A DNA stretch of 64,000 nucleotides from Meconema thalassinum (taxonomy: Eukaryota; Arthropoda; Insecta; Orthoptera; Tettigoniidae). The position numbers and the translations under genes are program-made. The notes under the pieces were generated by a model. The model saw only the letters and a list, made by a program, of their open reading frames with translations, had not been told where the DNA came from and ran no database searches. The stretch covers positions 148,999,545 through 149,063,544 of the forward strand of contig OX336391.1 of NCBI GenBank assembly GCA_946902985.2. The letters are read 5' to 3'. This document shows positions 43,204 to 55,763 of the stretch, piece after piece. Position 1 is the first letter of the stretch. Each line of letters begins with the position of its first letter.

Positions 43204-44655
43204 ATGCCCTTAACAAGACAAACAACTAAAATGGAGGCGCAAATGACAGCATTGCTAGAAAAGTTAAGTGGCGTGGAAGCCAAAATGGAAGACGGCCAGA
43301 AGAAGATGGAAGACGGCCAGAAGAATTTAGCCAAGGACCTGAAGGACGGCCAGAAGAAGATGGAAGACGGTCAGAAGAATTTAACCGAGGACCTAACTGC
43401 GAAATTAGAGGACAGCCAGAGGAAGATGGAGCACAGCCAGAATAAGTTAGCAGAGTACCTAACCGCCAAATTTCTGGATGGCCAGAAAAATCTGGAAGAG
43501 TGTCTGCTGACGAAATTAGAGGAAAGCCAAAGGAAATTAGAACAGGGGCTGCGTGAGGAAGTCACGGCAGTGGAAAAGAAGTTCGACGCCTTACAAGTGG
43601 AAGTTGCCGAGCTGCGCCGACGCCCGCTGATGGGGATGGAGGAGAAATTCAAAGCCTTACAAGAGGAAGTTGCCGAACTGCGCCAACGCCCGCTGACGGG
43701 GGTGGAAGAGAAATTCAACGCCTTACAAAAGGAAATTGCTGAGCTGAACCAACGCCCGCCGACGGGGATGGAAGCGAGATTCAACGCTCTTCAAGAGGAA
43801 GTTGCCGAGCTGCGCCGACGCCCGCCCACAGGCACACCGGGAATATCAGGAACGGGACAGAGCAAAGTGGCGCCCCCAACCTTCGACGGAAAGGTCCCGT
43901 GGAGCACCTATTTACGTCAGTTCGAGGCAGCCTGTTCCATAAACAACTGGAACAGCACGGAAAAGGCTACAGCTCTCATTGTAGCGCTGAGAGGGGACGC
44001 CCTTAACGTCCTTCAGGCCATCCCGACTGGATCCCAGGACTACGCTTCAATAATCGCCCATATGGAGTCCCGATATGGAGATAGCCATCTTCAGCAGGCC
44101 TACCAGATGCAGCTCCAGACCCGGGTGCAAAAGAATGCGGAAACCCTGTAGGAGTTCGAGATGGACATCGCACGTCTCGTAAGGCTCGCCTACCCAACAG
44201 CGTCGGCCGACTTTCTGGAACAGATAGCGACGCAGACCTTCACCGAGGGGCTACGGGGCTCGGACACTCAACAGGCGCTACGACTCGCGCGCAATAAGAC
44301 CCTGGCAGATGCGCCGAGCCACGCACTTGAGTTCGAGACGACAAAACAGGCATCTAGAATGCACGCGCGGGTGCGTCAAGTGGACGTCGACGATCCAGTA
44401 AAAACCAACGAGACCAAGCCCCTGGCCGACGAATTAATGGAGGCGCTAAGCCGTTTCGTCGATAGTCGCGGCACCACCAGCAACGGCACAGCCGGAAGGC
44501 AACCGGAGAGGCGGCCCGGAAGAGGACTACCGTCCTGCTGGACCTGCGGTAAGAAAGGCCACCTGAGCAAGGACTGCGGTGATCGCCGCCGTCGAGGGTA
44601 TCCGACGGGAAATCAGTCGTCTGAAAACCGCGCGGCCCAGGGAAACGAGTATTAG
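43204..44655 (+). pseudogene. gag: Ty3/gypsy copy 2 Gag (one nonsense codon)
   Basis: Starts at ATG 43204. The N-terminal half is a coiled coil built from two repeat types: KMEDGQKN-like units, and four roughly 24-residue units around ALQEEVAELRRRP. The retrotransposon Gag core follows (PPTFDGKVPWSTYLRQFE; IVALRGDALNVLQAI; HMESRYGD). A TAG at 44149-44151 interrupts the frame, and the same phase continues to 44655. The C-terminal part has a basic, Pro-rich linker and one zinc knuckle, CWTCGKKGHLSKDC (C-x2-C-x4-H-x4-C). In the family this is the capsid/nucleocapsid precursor. The single stop is the only visible lesion. Confidence 0.9.
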
Positions 44656-44785
44656 ACAGCCTTGGGGGGCAAAGGTTGGCTTGTGACAGTCGTAAAGCCC
44701 CTGCGGTCCAAGTGCGTGTGACGAAGTTACGGAGGGTCAATAGCAGCCTGATGGTCGACGGAGTCGTCAACGGAGTGAGCTGGCC

Positions 44786-47700
44786 ATGCTGATCGACACG
44801 GGAGCGTCGAGGACCATCGTCAATCCCACCGTGATCCCGAAGTGGAGAGTGCAACCCACACAAAGGAACCTCCAGCTAATAACCGCGACCGGAGAGACCG
44901 CACCAGTACATGGCGAAGCATCACTGGAGTTCGTCATTGGTCGACGGGCGATAAAGCATCCAGTGCTTGTGGCTGACGTATCAAATGAAGTGATCATCGG
45001 ACTGGACTTCCTGGACCAGAACAACATCATCTTGGACCTGAGTACCATCACTCTGCACTTCGGAGGTGAGGAACTTGCTTTGCAACCAGCACACGAGGCC
45101 TACACCGCACGACGAGTAAGGCTGAGAGAGGACGTCATCGTTCCCGCCAGGATGGAGGTCAGCGCCACCGTAATTGTCGACGGAACAGCTGAGGGAGTGG
45201 CGGCTGTCATCGAGCCAAAATATGAGGACATCCAGACAAAAGGATTACTAGTTGCCAAGACCCTCATCACCACGACGTCTCGGCCTGTCCAACCTGAACG
45301 ACTACGACATTACGGTTCACCGGGACACCAACCTAGGAGTCTGCGAGCCCGTTACCTGGATTGCCCGCATCACAGATACGACGGACGGACACCTGCAGAT
45401 GGACAACCGAAGAAGACGCGCACTGCCAGAAGAACTACAAAAGCTGTACCAAGGATCCCAGGACCATTTTGACGAGGAACAATCACGCCAACTTCAGGAC
45501 CTGCTAGGCGAATTCCAGGACGTCTTCTCCGTGGGGAGCAAAGACTTCGGCAGGACAAGCTTGGTCCAGCACAGAATCGACGTTGGGGACAGCGCACCGA
45601 TTAGGGCCCCATTCCGACGTGTCCCGCTCGCCAAGCAAGCCGAAGTCGACCGGCTGATAGAAGAGTTGAAGGAGCAAGGGGTGATCGAGCCATCACATAG
45701 ACCTTGGAGTTCTCCGGTCGTGCTTGTGAAGAAGAAGGACGGTTCCACCAGGTTCTGCGTGGACTACAGGCGGGTGAACGACGTCACGAAGAAGGACAGC
45801 TACCCTCTACCCCGGATCGACGACACGCTGGACACCATATCAGGGTCAAGATGGTTCTCCACCTTGGATTTGAAGAGTGGCTACTGGCAGGTGGAGGTCC
45901 ACCCTAAGGACCGCGAGAAAACGGCGTTCTCTGTGGGCAGCGGGCTCTAGCAATTCACCGTCATGTCATTCCGTCTGTGCAACGCCCCTGCGACCTTCGA
46001 AAGGCTAATGGAGTCCATTCTGAGGGGACTATACTGGAAGACCTGCCTGGTCTACCTAGACGACGTCATCGTTCTGGGGAGAAGCTTCGAGGAGCACTAC
46101 AGCAACCTGAAGGAGATCTTGATGAAGCTACGGGCTGCCCAGCTGAAGTTGAGCCCCAAGAAGTGTCAGCTCTTCCAGAAGCAGGTCCAGCACCTTGGGC
46201 ATATCGTCTCCGAGGAGGGGGTGCGCACCGACCCAGAGAAGACCGCAGCTGTGAGGGAGTGGCCAGTTCCGAAGGACAAGTCCCAACTACGAAGCCTCCT
46301 GGGACTCTGCACTTATTACCGTCGCTTCGTGAAAGGATTCGCCGACATCGCCAAACCTTTACATCGACTGACTGAGAAGGACCAACTCTTCACGTGGACA
46401 GCAGAATGCCACAGTGCCTTCGAACAACTCAAGCAGGCTCTGTGCACCGCGCCTATTCTGGCCTACCCCAGACCTGGAACAAGGTTCATCGTCGATACCG
46501 ATGCCAGCGACTTTGGCATAGGGGGAATCCTGTCGCAAGTAGTGGACGGTGAGGAGAGAGTAGTGGCCTACTTCAGCAAGGCGTTGTCAAAGCCAGAAAG
46601 GAACTACTGCGTCACCAGGAAGGAGCTGTTCGCTATCGTGAAGACCATTGAACACTTCCACAAGTACCTGTACGGGCAGGAATTTCTCATCAGGACCGAC
46701 CATGCATCCCTGCGGTGGCTCCTGAACTTCAAGCAGCCCGAGGGTCAACTTGCGCGGTGGTTAGAGAGGCTTCAACAGCACAACTTTGAGATTCAGCACA
46801 GGAAAGGCCAACTGCATTCTAACGCCGACGCCCTGTCACGGAGACCGTGCCCCGAAGACTGCACTTTCTGTGCCCGAAGGGAGGAGAACACCGGGATACA
46901 GTGCCGAAGGACTACCGTGGAACTTCAAGGGAGCTGGAGCCGCGAATCTTTCATGCGGGCACAAGCAGAAGATGATGACATGGGACTGATAGCCGAATGG
47001 AAGAGGGCCTGTGTCCCCAGACCCGGGTGGAACATTGTGAGTGACTGCAGCCCAAAGTTTAATTCCCTACTGGGCGCAGTGGGACTCGCTGGTTGTGTGG
47101 GATGGCCTCATATGCCGTACCTGGGAAAGCACCGGCGGGAAGACATCTCGGGAACAAGTCGTCGTTCCAAAGGCTATGACGGAGGAAGTCCTGAAGGAAG
47201 TCCATGGAGGATCATCAGGTGGACACCCTGGAGGATCTGAGAGAGCGGTTCTACTGAATCGGATGCCGAACTGACGTAGAGAACCACTGCGCGAGGTGCC
47301 ACGATTGCGCAGCCAGCAAGGGCCCAGGACGAAGACGACGGGTTCCACTGAAGACCTACAACGTGGGCGGCCCCATGGAGAGAGTGGCCACCGAGGTTGC
47401 TGGGCCATTCCCGTTAAGCAAGGCAGGGAACCGCTACATATTGGTCGTCAGCGACTACTTTACCAGATGGCCGGAGGCGTATGCGCTCCCTAACCGAGAA
47501 GCCGCGACGATTGCAGAGACCTGGGTGAAGGAATTCGTCAGCCGGTACGGAGTACCCCTGGAGCTGCACTCCGACCAAGGGAGGAAATTCGAGTCGCAGG
47601 TGTTTCAGAACCTATGCCAGCTGCTGGGAATCCGGAAGACAAGGACAACGCCGATACACCCTCAGTCCGACAGGATGGCAGAGCGAATAAATCGCACCAT

Positions 47701-48229
47701 CGAGAACCATCTCCGAATAGTCGTCAGCGAGCACCAGAGGGATTGGGACAAACATCTTACACTATTTTTCCTGGCCTACCGCGCCGCCGTGCATGAAGCC
47801 ACCGGGTGCACACCAGCCCGGGCCATGTTTGGGAGGGAGCTCCGTCTACCTGTCGATCTTGCCTTCGGCCGACCTCGGAATGATCCGGTCCCGGTAAGCC
47901 AGTATTGTCAAGAACTGGTCGACCATCTGGAGGATGTGCACGCGTTCGCGAGAAGGAAACTGCGGATCGAGACCGACCGAATGACGACCCGATACGACCA
48001 GCAGACGGATGCCAGCGGATTCCACGAGGACGACCTGGTCTGGCTCTTCAACCCATTACGGAAGAAAGGCCTGTCACCCAAACTGCAGAAGTCCTGGGAG
48101 GGCCCGTACCGAGTCGTGAAACGGATCAACGATGTCGTCTACGGGATCCAGCGGAGCCCGAGGGCGAAGATGAAGATCGTGCATCGAGATCGCCTGGCAG
48201 CCTACGGAGGGTCACAGACGGACCAATGA
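44786..48229 (+). pseudogene. pol: Ty3/gypsy copy 2 Pol: protease, RT, RNase H, integrase (multiply broken)
   Basis: Domains in order: aspartic protease with LIDTGAS (44792-44809), RT (VLVKKKDGSTRFCVDYRR; catalytic YLDDV at 46052-46066), RNase H (DTDASDFGIGG; RTDHASLRWL; ADALSRR) and integrase (LHSDQGRKF; MAERINRT; WEGPYRVVKRIN). Breaks: a frame change near 45290, a TAG at 45948-45950, a frame change near 47060, and stops with frame changes over 47220-47360 that damage the integrase zinc finger. The first integrase catalytic position reads TEVAGPF, against IDVAGPF in copy 1, an Asp-to-Glu change. The frame is offset from gag, as in many gypsy elements. The integrase C-terminus is intact to 48229. 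Confidence 0.92.
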
Positions 48230-48250
48230 TTGATCGAGACGATCAGCCTT

Positions 48251-48264
48251 TAAGAAGGGGGTGG
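48251..48264 (+). other. Ty3/gypsy copy 2 polypurine tract
   Basis: AAGAAGGGGGTGG directly precedes the 3' LTR. Confidence 0.75.
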
Positions 48265-49056
48265 TGTTACGGCTGTGAGTTTGTTTCATCGCTCGCCGCA
48301 TGAGTCACAACTGCCCCAGGGCTGGGCTGTTCTGCCTCAGTGTATTGCGTGCGCCTTATGCAACAGGACTACTAGGACAAAGGGATGGTCCAGAATATTC
48401 GCGACTGAGCCAGTGAAGGAAGCCTCGAGAAGCCGTGAGCCCTGGATGGGTCTAGAAGCATTTATTGAGTCACCGGCCTGCTATATAAGAGCGACCTGTC
48501 AAGCAGTTGTGGTTGTATTTTACGAGCTAGTGCGAGCGTTTATCCTGAGCGACAGAAGTGTGGTGACTTGCGAAACCCCTAGTGAAGCCGTTTCTCTTGA
48601 CAGCGAGTAAGTGAGAAGCATACAGGGGACTGCCTGTGTTTTGAGTGAGTGCGATTTCACTGAGCGTCAGAGATATTGTGGTGAAGTGCCGCGCGAGTTA
48701 CGAAACCCAGTGACATTGTTTCCCAGCTCGTGAACAGCGAAGCAGCGTGTAGCAGGTTTTCGTAAGTAACTGTAATTTGTGTACATAGGGGAGAGTTGCA
48801 TGTAGTTCTGTCAAGGCCACCAGACTCATTAGCGAGAAGATTAACTGTTGACAAGTGAAAGAGGGCAAGAGCTCTCCATAAGCAAGAGACTTGAGGAAAC
48901 TGGAGTAAGGTTCCAATTGCTTGTATTTGCTGATGAGTAGTGTATCTTTCTGGCCGCAATAAAATTATTTCTTTCTTTAAAGGAACATCCTGTGTTGTGC
49001 TTTTTACCCACCGTAATCCAGTTAACAAAAGTGCCACTAGGGGGTGGCACGTAACA
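48265..49056 (+). repeat. Ty3/gypsy copy 2, 3' LTR
   Basis: 792 bp, the partner of 42305-43096. TATA box at 48482-48489, AATAAA at 48958-48963. The flanking ATAT at 49057-49060 completes the 4-bp target duplication, and satellite sequence resumes in phase. Confidence 0.93.
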
Positions 49057-49690
49057 ATATTTTTATGAATACAATACCGTAACTTTCTGGGTTACACGCC
49101 GCAAATTGGAATTTATTAGTAAGTACTTGAGAGGGGAATCGAACCCTCGTTCCTCAAGGGCGTTAGGTGTCACTTTTCTTACAGCCAATATAATTAACGT
49201 CTCCATACTATTTTTATGAACTCAATTCCGTAACTTTTGGGTTACTCACAGCAAATTCGAATTTATTAGTAAGTACTTGTGAGGGGAATCGAATCCTCGT
49301 TCTTCAAGGGCGTTAGGTGTGACTTTTCGCACAGCCAATGTAAGTAACGTCTCCATACTATTTTTATGAACACAATACCGTCACTTTCTGGGTTACACGC
49401 CGCAAATTCGAATTTATGAGTAAGTACTTGTGAGGGGAATCGAACCCTCGTTCCTCAAGGGCGTTAGGAGTGACATTTCGCACATCCAATATAAGTAACC
49501 TCTCCGTAATATTTTTATGAACTCAATACCGTAACTTTCTGGGTCACACGCCGCAAATTCAAATTTATGAGTTAATACTTGTGAGGGGAATCGAACCCTT
49601 GTACCTCAAGGGCGTTAGGTGTGACGTTTCGCACAGCCAATGTATGTAACGTCTCCATACTATTTTTATGAACACAATACCGTATCTTTC
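49057..49690. repeat. Satellite array, segment 4
   Basis: About 4.2 monomers of the tRNA-like satellite, interrupted at CCGTATCTTTC by the LINE. Confidence 0.88.
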
Positions 49691-50241
49691 AGGTGTGGGT
49701 GCGGGTTAGAACACACCCACGGTATGCCCTGCCTGTCGTAGGAGGCGACTAATAGGGCCGACATGGCCGAATAACTTGCCAGTTTTGATTTGTTCAGACC
49801 CCCTGTGGATGGGGAGGGCAGAATTCATCCACGGTATCCCTTGCCTGTCGTAAAAGGCGACTTAGTGGGGGCCTTATAAAGGTCAATTTTGGTTTTCTGG
49901 TCCCAGCTCTGGTTTGACCAATAGAAATAAACATGCGTGCTGTTAGGGGAAGGGCCACCAGCTTGGCCATCTGGCCAGAAAGCCTAGACGGTATGCCCCA
50001 TCCCGTCAGGTGGGTGCGCCATGTACCCTACAGTAGTATCCGCCTTACAACGAAGGTCCCTGCATGGCCGAATACTGGAGCTGAATAAATCCTGTGCATG
50101 CCGAGGGGGAAGTGCCTGTTCGAGGCACTGGGACCCCGGGCAATATCTGCTATGCCAGGTAGGTATTGCCTTGGCTGGGTGGCGCCCACAGTGATAGCCC
50201 CCGTTCGGAGTGGGCAGTATTCGGGGAGGATTTCGTCCGGG
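49691..50241 (+). mobile_element. LINE 5' untranslated region
   Basis: GC-richer than the surroundings. A CACGGTAT.CC.TGCCTGTCGTA..AGGCGACT block occurs twice, near 49727 and 49838, followed by GGCCTTATAAAGG-type sequence. The element starts abruptly after satellite base 49690. No clear target duplication was found. Confidence 0.7.
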
Positions 50242-52055
50242 ATGCCTAGTAAGCGATCACGGACACCTGTACAGGGTGGCACCCTTAAAAGCCGTCTCTG
50301 GAGTGTAGACCGAATCCCAAGGTGTATACGCCTTGGGATGAGGCATTTAATAAGAAGTTCCCTGTTGACAGGTCTCCTCGCTACCTGGTAGCTACCAGGA
50401 CAGACGGGGGAGATTTTAAACAGGTAAAATCGATCCTATTTTCAGAGGAAATCGAGGGGAAATATCGCGACCTTAACGGGATTTCCAAGCTCCGGAACGG
50501 GCAGCTCCTGCTGCATACCGTTGACCACCAGCAAACCGAAGCGTTGCTGGAATGCACGCATTTCGGCGAAATTCCCGTTAAGGTTGAGAAGCACGATACG
50601 CTGAATGAGGTCCGTGGAGTTATATTCCATCGCGACCTCATTTTAAACAGCGACGCGGAATTGATGCGGGATCTGGGGAAGCGAGGCGTCACCAGGATTA
50701 GGCGCATCACCCGGAAAATTGGAAATGATAGCGTCGATACTGGCGCTTTCATTCTCCATTTTGAGGGTGATGTAGTGCCTAGGCAGGTGAAGGTCACGTC
50801 GTACCATTGCGACGTTAGACCGTACATCCCTCCACCTATGCGCTGCTACAATTGCCAGAAATTCGGTCATGTTTCTGCCAGGTGCACTGCCAAGGCGGTG
50901 TGTAGAGAGTGTGGCAAGGGGACACATGACGGTGTGGGGTGTACGCCTCCCCCGACGTGCCCTAACTGCCAAGGAAGTTACTCTCCGCGGTCGAAGCAGT
51001 GCCCTGGGTTCTGCAAGGAAGCAAAGATCCAAGAAATCAGAACATTGGATCGGCTTTCATATCACGACGCTCGAAAGAGATACCGTGATATGACTGCACC
51101 CGAATTTCCGGTATCTTTCGCGGCTAAGGTGACGCCACCTATCACCCCTGCCACTTTCGTTCCCCGTGCTGTACCCTCGACGACGAACTACTCTGCGATC
51201 GTAAAGTCTCCCCTCGCTGTCCAAGCGAGACCTGTCAGCCCGAAGAAGGTTACACAACCTTCTTCGGCCATTGTGAAAAAGGCGCCGGTTATACCATCTA
51301 AACCGGCGCAATCGGAGAAGAAGTCATCTTCCTCTCCGAAATGGTAGGAGATGAAGTCTTCCCCTGCCAACGAGGCAAAGAAGACTTCTGCGACCGGGGC
51401 TGGATCGTCATCCAGCCCACCTGATAAGACAAAGATAGTGGAGAAGAGGGGGACGGAGCGGCGCCGTCTCTCTCGACCTCCGGCTGATGGGATGGCTCCT
51501 TCATCTGCTGGGCCTTCAGCTCCCTCGACCATCAAGGGAGTGATGCCCGCAGAAGCCAAACCCATTAGAGTGGAGGAACTCCCCTATAGGAAAAATAAAT
51601 CACCGGCGGAGAAGAGAGGGGCGGTTCAGCGCCGTTTCTCTTCCTCTCCTGCATACAAGGCAGCTCAGCCATCTGCTGGCCATTCCACTCCTACCATCAC
51701 CAAAGGAGCGGTGCCAGCTGGAGCGGCCTCGTTTTGCAAGGACCTGACGTCTGTGGGGAAGGGACCACCTACTACCCCGAATAGACGTCTGCGTCGGTCT
51801 AGAAAGAAGCATGCTCGGGGCGTGTCGGGGACAAGTACCCAGTCTTCGGACAGGGAGAAAGTCCCTAGACACCGCTCTCGCTCCTCTCCAAGAGCGAGAC
51901 TCGTGAGGTCCGACGACGACCGCGCGCAACCCAAGAGAGCGCCCGCTCCATTTTCTTCGTCTTCGGAAGGAGATGTGAAGATTGAGGTGTGCTCTCCTGC
52001 CCCATCATCTCCAACTAGAGATGGGGAAGGGTGGCAAACGGTCAAGCATAAGTAG
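50242..52055 (+). pseudogene. LINE ORF1: Gag-like protein with CCHC zinc knuckles
   Basis: The main frame runs from about 50289 to 52055, with one in-frame TAG at 51345-51347. It has no early ATG; an ATG at 50242 (MPSKRSRTP) in another frame suggests the original start, with a one-base shift near 50315. The middle holds an RRM/Gag-like region. Three zinc-knuckle-type motifs follow: CYNCQKFGHVSARC, CRECGKGTHDGVGC and a third, CPNCQG..., lacking a clear His. After the TAG comes a Pro/Ser/Arg-rich, low-complexity C-terminus (RSRSSPRARLVR). ORF1 proteins of this kind bind the element's RNA in the ribonucleoprotein particle. ORF2 starts within about 30 bp of its end. Confidence 0.82.
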
Positions 52056-52083
52056 AAGACCCACTTCTACTTAGGTCCACACC

Positions 52084-55000
52084 ATGGCACTATTACAATG
52101 GAATTTAATAGCTATTCTGTTCATCTCGCTGAGTTACGACAATTAATATCTTCGTTTTCGGCAACCATTGTCTGTCTTCAGGAATCCAGGTTTCGTCCTG
52201 GACATGAGACAACAATGCGTCACTTCAAACTCTTCTCTAGAGACCGGGTGGACGGAGCTGTGGCCGCTGGTGGCGTCTGCACTCTCGTCCACTCTAGCCT
52301 CTTTAGTGAAGAGGTGCCGTTGCGTACTCAGCTAGAGGCAGTTGCAGTTCGTACTTCGTTGCCAGTAATGGCAACAGTATGTAACGTGTACATCCCGCCT
52401 GATTCTCAGCCGGATTACGACCAGCTGGTGGATCTAGTCTCTCAGCTCACCCCCTCCTTTCCTCCTTCTGGGAGATGTTAATGCCCACAACACCATCTGG
52501 GGCTCCGCTACCACTAGCGGTAAAGGGAGAGATTTTGAGAGGCTGATCAGGCGGCTGGACCTGTGTCTGTTGAACACAGGGGAACCTACGCACTTCTCTA
52601 TTGCACACGGTACTTATTCAAGTATCGATATTACCCTGTGCAGTCGTGCGCTGGTTCCCCTGCTACAGTGGGGTGTACACGATGACCTTTGTAATAGTGA
52701 CCATTTTCCAATTATCGTTACTCTTCCGAACCAGAGAGCCATCGAGTTACAAAGTCGATGGCTTCTCCGTCGGGCTGATTGGCCAACTTTCACGGCACGT
52801 GCGGTGTTTGCCGAAGATACCTTTGGGAGTGTCGACGATCATACCATTCACATAACGAATGGTATTTTGGCTGCTGCTGAGGAAACAATACCTTCCTCAT
52901 CCGGCAACTCACGCCGGAAGCTTGTCCCTTGGTGGACAGCCGAGATTGCAGCAGCCATTAAAGATCGTCGACGTACTTTCAAATGCTATCGGAGGCAAAA
53001 CACCATGGCCAGCCTTATCACCTTCAGAAGGATGCGTGCCAGAGCACGATATCTGATTCGGGAGAGTAAGAAAACGACGTGGGAAAAGTATGTGTCGTCC
53101 ATGACGGCGCATACTCCTTCATCTCTAGTGTGGACTAAGCTTCGTCGGATCTCCGGACTCCCGACATCACTGTCGATACCCGGAGTGTCCATAAATGGAG
53201 ACATCATCACGGACCATCTCGCCATTGCCAACAGCATTGGCTCGCACTTCTCCGATGTATCCTGCTCCGGGAGTTACGATCCTACATTTCTGACTCTGAA
53301 GCGGGAGGCAGAGACTCACCCCTTGTCCTTTGCCACTGCTGCTTCGGAGTCCTATAATGTACCATTCTCTGAATGGGAACTGCGCAGTGCGCTTGCATTG
53401 TGCAGGGACACGGCTCCTGGACCGGATAACATACATAATCAAATGTTAAAGCATCTGTGCGAATCCAGTATAAAACAACTGTTGATCTTCTTCAATCGTA
53501 TATGGATTGAAGGGGAGTTTCCATCTCAATGGCGAGAGGGGATCGTGATACCGATTCCTAAGGCTGGAAAGGATCCCAAGTTTGTAAGCAGCTATAGGCC
53601 CATTTGTTTGACAAATGGCCTATGTAAGCTGCTCGAAAAGATGGTGAACCGTCGACTGGTGTGGTTCTTGGAGGATAAAGGTCTCCTGTCTGAGTACCAA
53701 TGTGGATTTCGCTCTCATAGGTCCACCACTGACCATCTGGTGCGACTTGAGAGCGCCATACAGGAGGCTTTTTTCCGAAAGCAGCACCTAGTCACGGTTT
53801 TCTTTGACCTCGAGAAAGCCTACGACACCACATGGCGCTACGGGATCCTTTCCACCCTTCACAAGTGGGGGGGGGGCTCCGTGGTAACTTACCGACTTTC
53901 ATTGCGAATTTCATGTCCGTCCGACTCTTCCGTGTAAGGGTCGGTAGGACATTATCGCAATACTATACCCAAGAAAATGGAGTTCCTCAGGGTTCAGTGC
54001 TGAGTGTCACCTTGTTCGCGATTGCCATTAATGGCATTGTTGCCGCCGCCGGGTCCGCGGTAGTTCCATCGCTGTATGTAGACGATTTAGCTCTGCATTA
54101 CAGCTCTGGAAGTATGGCAGTCGTGGAACGGCAATTGCAGCTAGCTATCAACCGGGTCGACAGGTGGGCTCACGACCGGGGTTTTCGTTTTTCAGCAGCG
54201 AAAACCTCCGTCGTCCATTTTTGTCGGCTCCGGAGGCTACATTTACACCCTGAACTACATCTCAGGGATGCTGCGTTGCCGTTGGTTGACACTTATCGCT
54301 TCCTGGGGATCCATTTTGACAGCAAGTTAACGTGGCAGCACCATATACGGCAATTGAAAATGACATGTCTCAGGAAACTGAACATGCTCAGGTTTCTTAG
54401 TGGCACTACGTGGGGGGCTGACCGTGCGGTGCTGCTACGGTTCTACCAAGCCCTCAACCTGTCCCGGCTAGACTATGGTTCTGCGGCATACGGTTCAGCA
54501 AGGCCGGCAACCTTGAAAATGCTGGACAGTATCCACCATAGTGGCGTTAGGCTGGCTACCGGTGCCTTCCGGACCAGCCCGATACCCAGCCTACTCGCCG
54601 AATAGGGTGTTCCACATTTAAATTATAGACGCCAACATATGCTTTTAGCATATGCTGCCAATGTGCGTCAAATGCCGCAACACCCGACCTATCAAGCTCT
54701 CTTCGGTACCCAAAACCACCAGGGTTACGCCAACCGGCCTCGTGCCACTCTGGCGGTTGGTATTAGACTTGATAGCTCGTGTACTGAAATAGGAGTGGCT
54801 GTAGGTCCCTGTATGATCCGGACATCTAGTGAGGTGCCTCCGTGGCAAGTCCCGCGTCCGGAAATTCGGTTAGATCTGCACCGAGGTCCTAAGGTGAACA
54901 CGGATGCCTCCGTTTACCGGAGGCAGTTCCATAGCATAGTTCACCAATTTCCGGACGCTGGCATTCTATACACGGATGGTTCGAAGGTGGACGAGAAAGT

Positions 55001-55763
55001 GGGTTGTGCTTACGTTATTGATGGTGCAAATACCAAGATCTCTTTGCCTGAGGCCTGTGGTGTGTTTACTGCGGAGCTCGTTGCCATCTATGAAGCTCTG
55101 CAGTTTGCACTACAGGATGCTCGAATCCACTTTCTCGTGTGTACCGACTCTTTGAGTTCGTTGCAGTCAATTGCTACATGTTTCCCGCAACACCCCCTAG
55201 TGCAGCGAATCCACGACCAACTAGCCGGGCTGTGCCACGCTGACACTCGAATCACCTTTCTGTGGCTTCCAAGCCACATGGGAATTGCGGGAAATGAGTT
55301 AGCAGATCAAGCTGCAAAAGAGGCGGTACAACTAGCACCTCGACCAATGGAGGTACCCGCTAGAGATATTCGCTCTCAGTTACGCCTACAAGTTCTGGCT
55401 TTTTGGGAGAGTCAGTGGCTAGCTGACCCACTGCCCAGTAAACTGAGAGCGATCAAGGGAACTACTCGCGTGTGGCGGAGCTCCTTCCGGTCCCGGAGAG
55501 AGTCCGTCATTTTGTGTAGGCTAAGGATAGGTCATACAAGATCCACCCACTCGTACCTAATGAGAAGGGAAGACCCCCCGCTTTGTACCTGTGGAGCCGT
55601 ATTCACCGTGGCCCACATTTTTACCGAGTGTGTGGATCTTGCTGACTTACGAAGAAACCTTGGTTTGCAGACGACACTCAAACTTATATTAGCCGATGAC
55701 GCGGTGGCTGCTGATCGCGTTATCCGCTTTATAAGTGAGAGTGGGTTAGGGCCAGCAATCTAA
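52084..55763 (+). pseudogene. LINE ORF2: endonuclease, reverse transcriptase, RNase H (multiply broken)
   Basis: Starts at ATG 52084 (MALLQWN), then changes frame within about 20 bp. The APE-type endonuclease shows IVCLQESRF, GDVNAHN (after a frame change near 52462), YSSIDITLCS and SDHFPI. The RT runs from about 53390 (PGPDNIHNQMLK; VFFDLEKAYDTTWR), shifts frame at a G10 run (53867-53876), and continues with NGVPQGSVLS and catalytic YVDDL (54075-54089). A TAG lies at 54603-54605. RNase H follows with YTDGSK, TAELVAIYEAL, TDSLSS and WLPSHMGIAGNELAD, then a Cys/His motif (CTCGAVFTVAHIFTEC). EN plus RT plus RNase H, with a CCHC ORF1, points to the I/R1/Loa group. Confidence 0.88.

Noticed and set aside
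51351..52055. A separate gene for the Arg/Ser-rich protein
   Set aside because: It is in the same phase as LINE ORF1 and separated from it only by one TAG, so it is the C-terminal part of ORF1.
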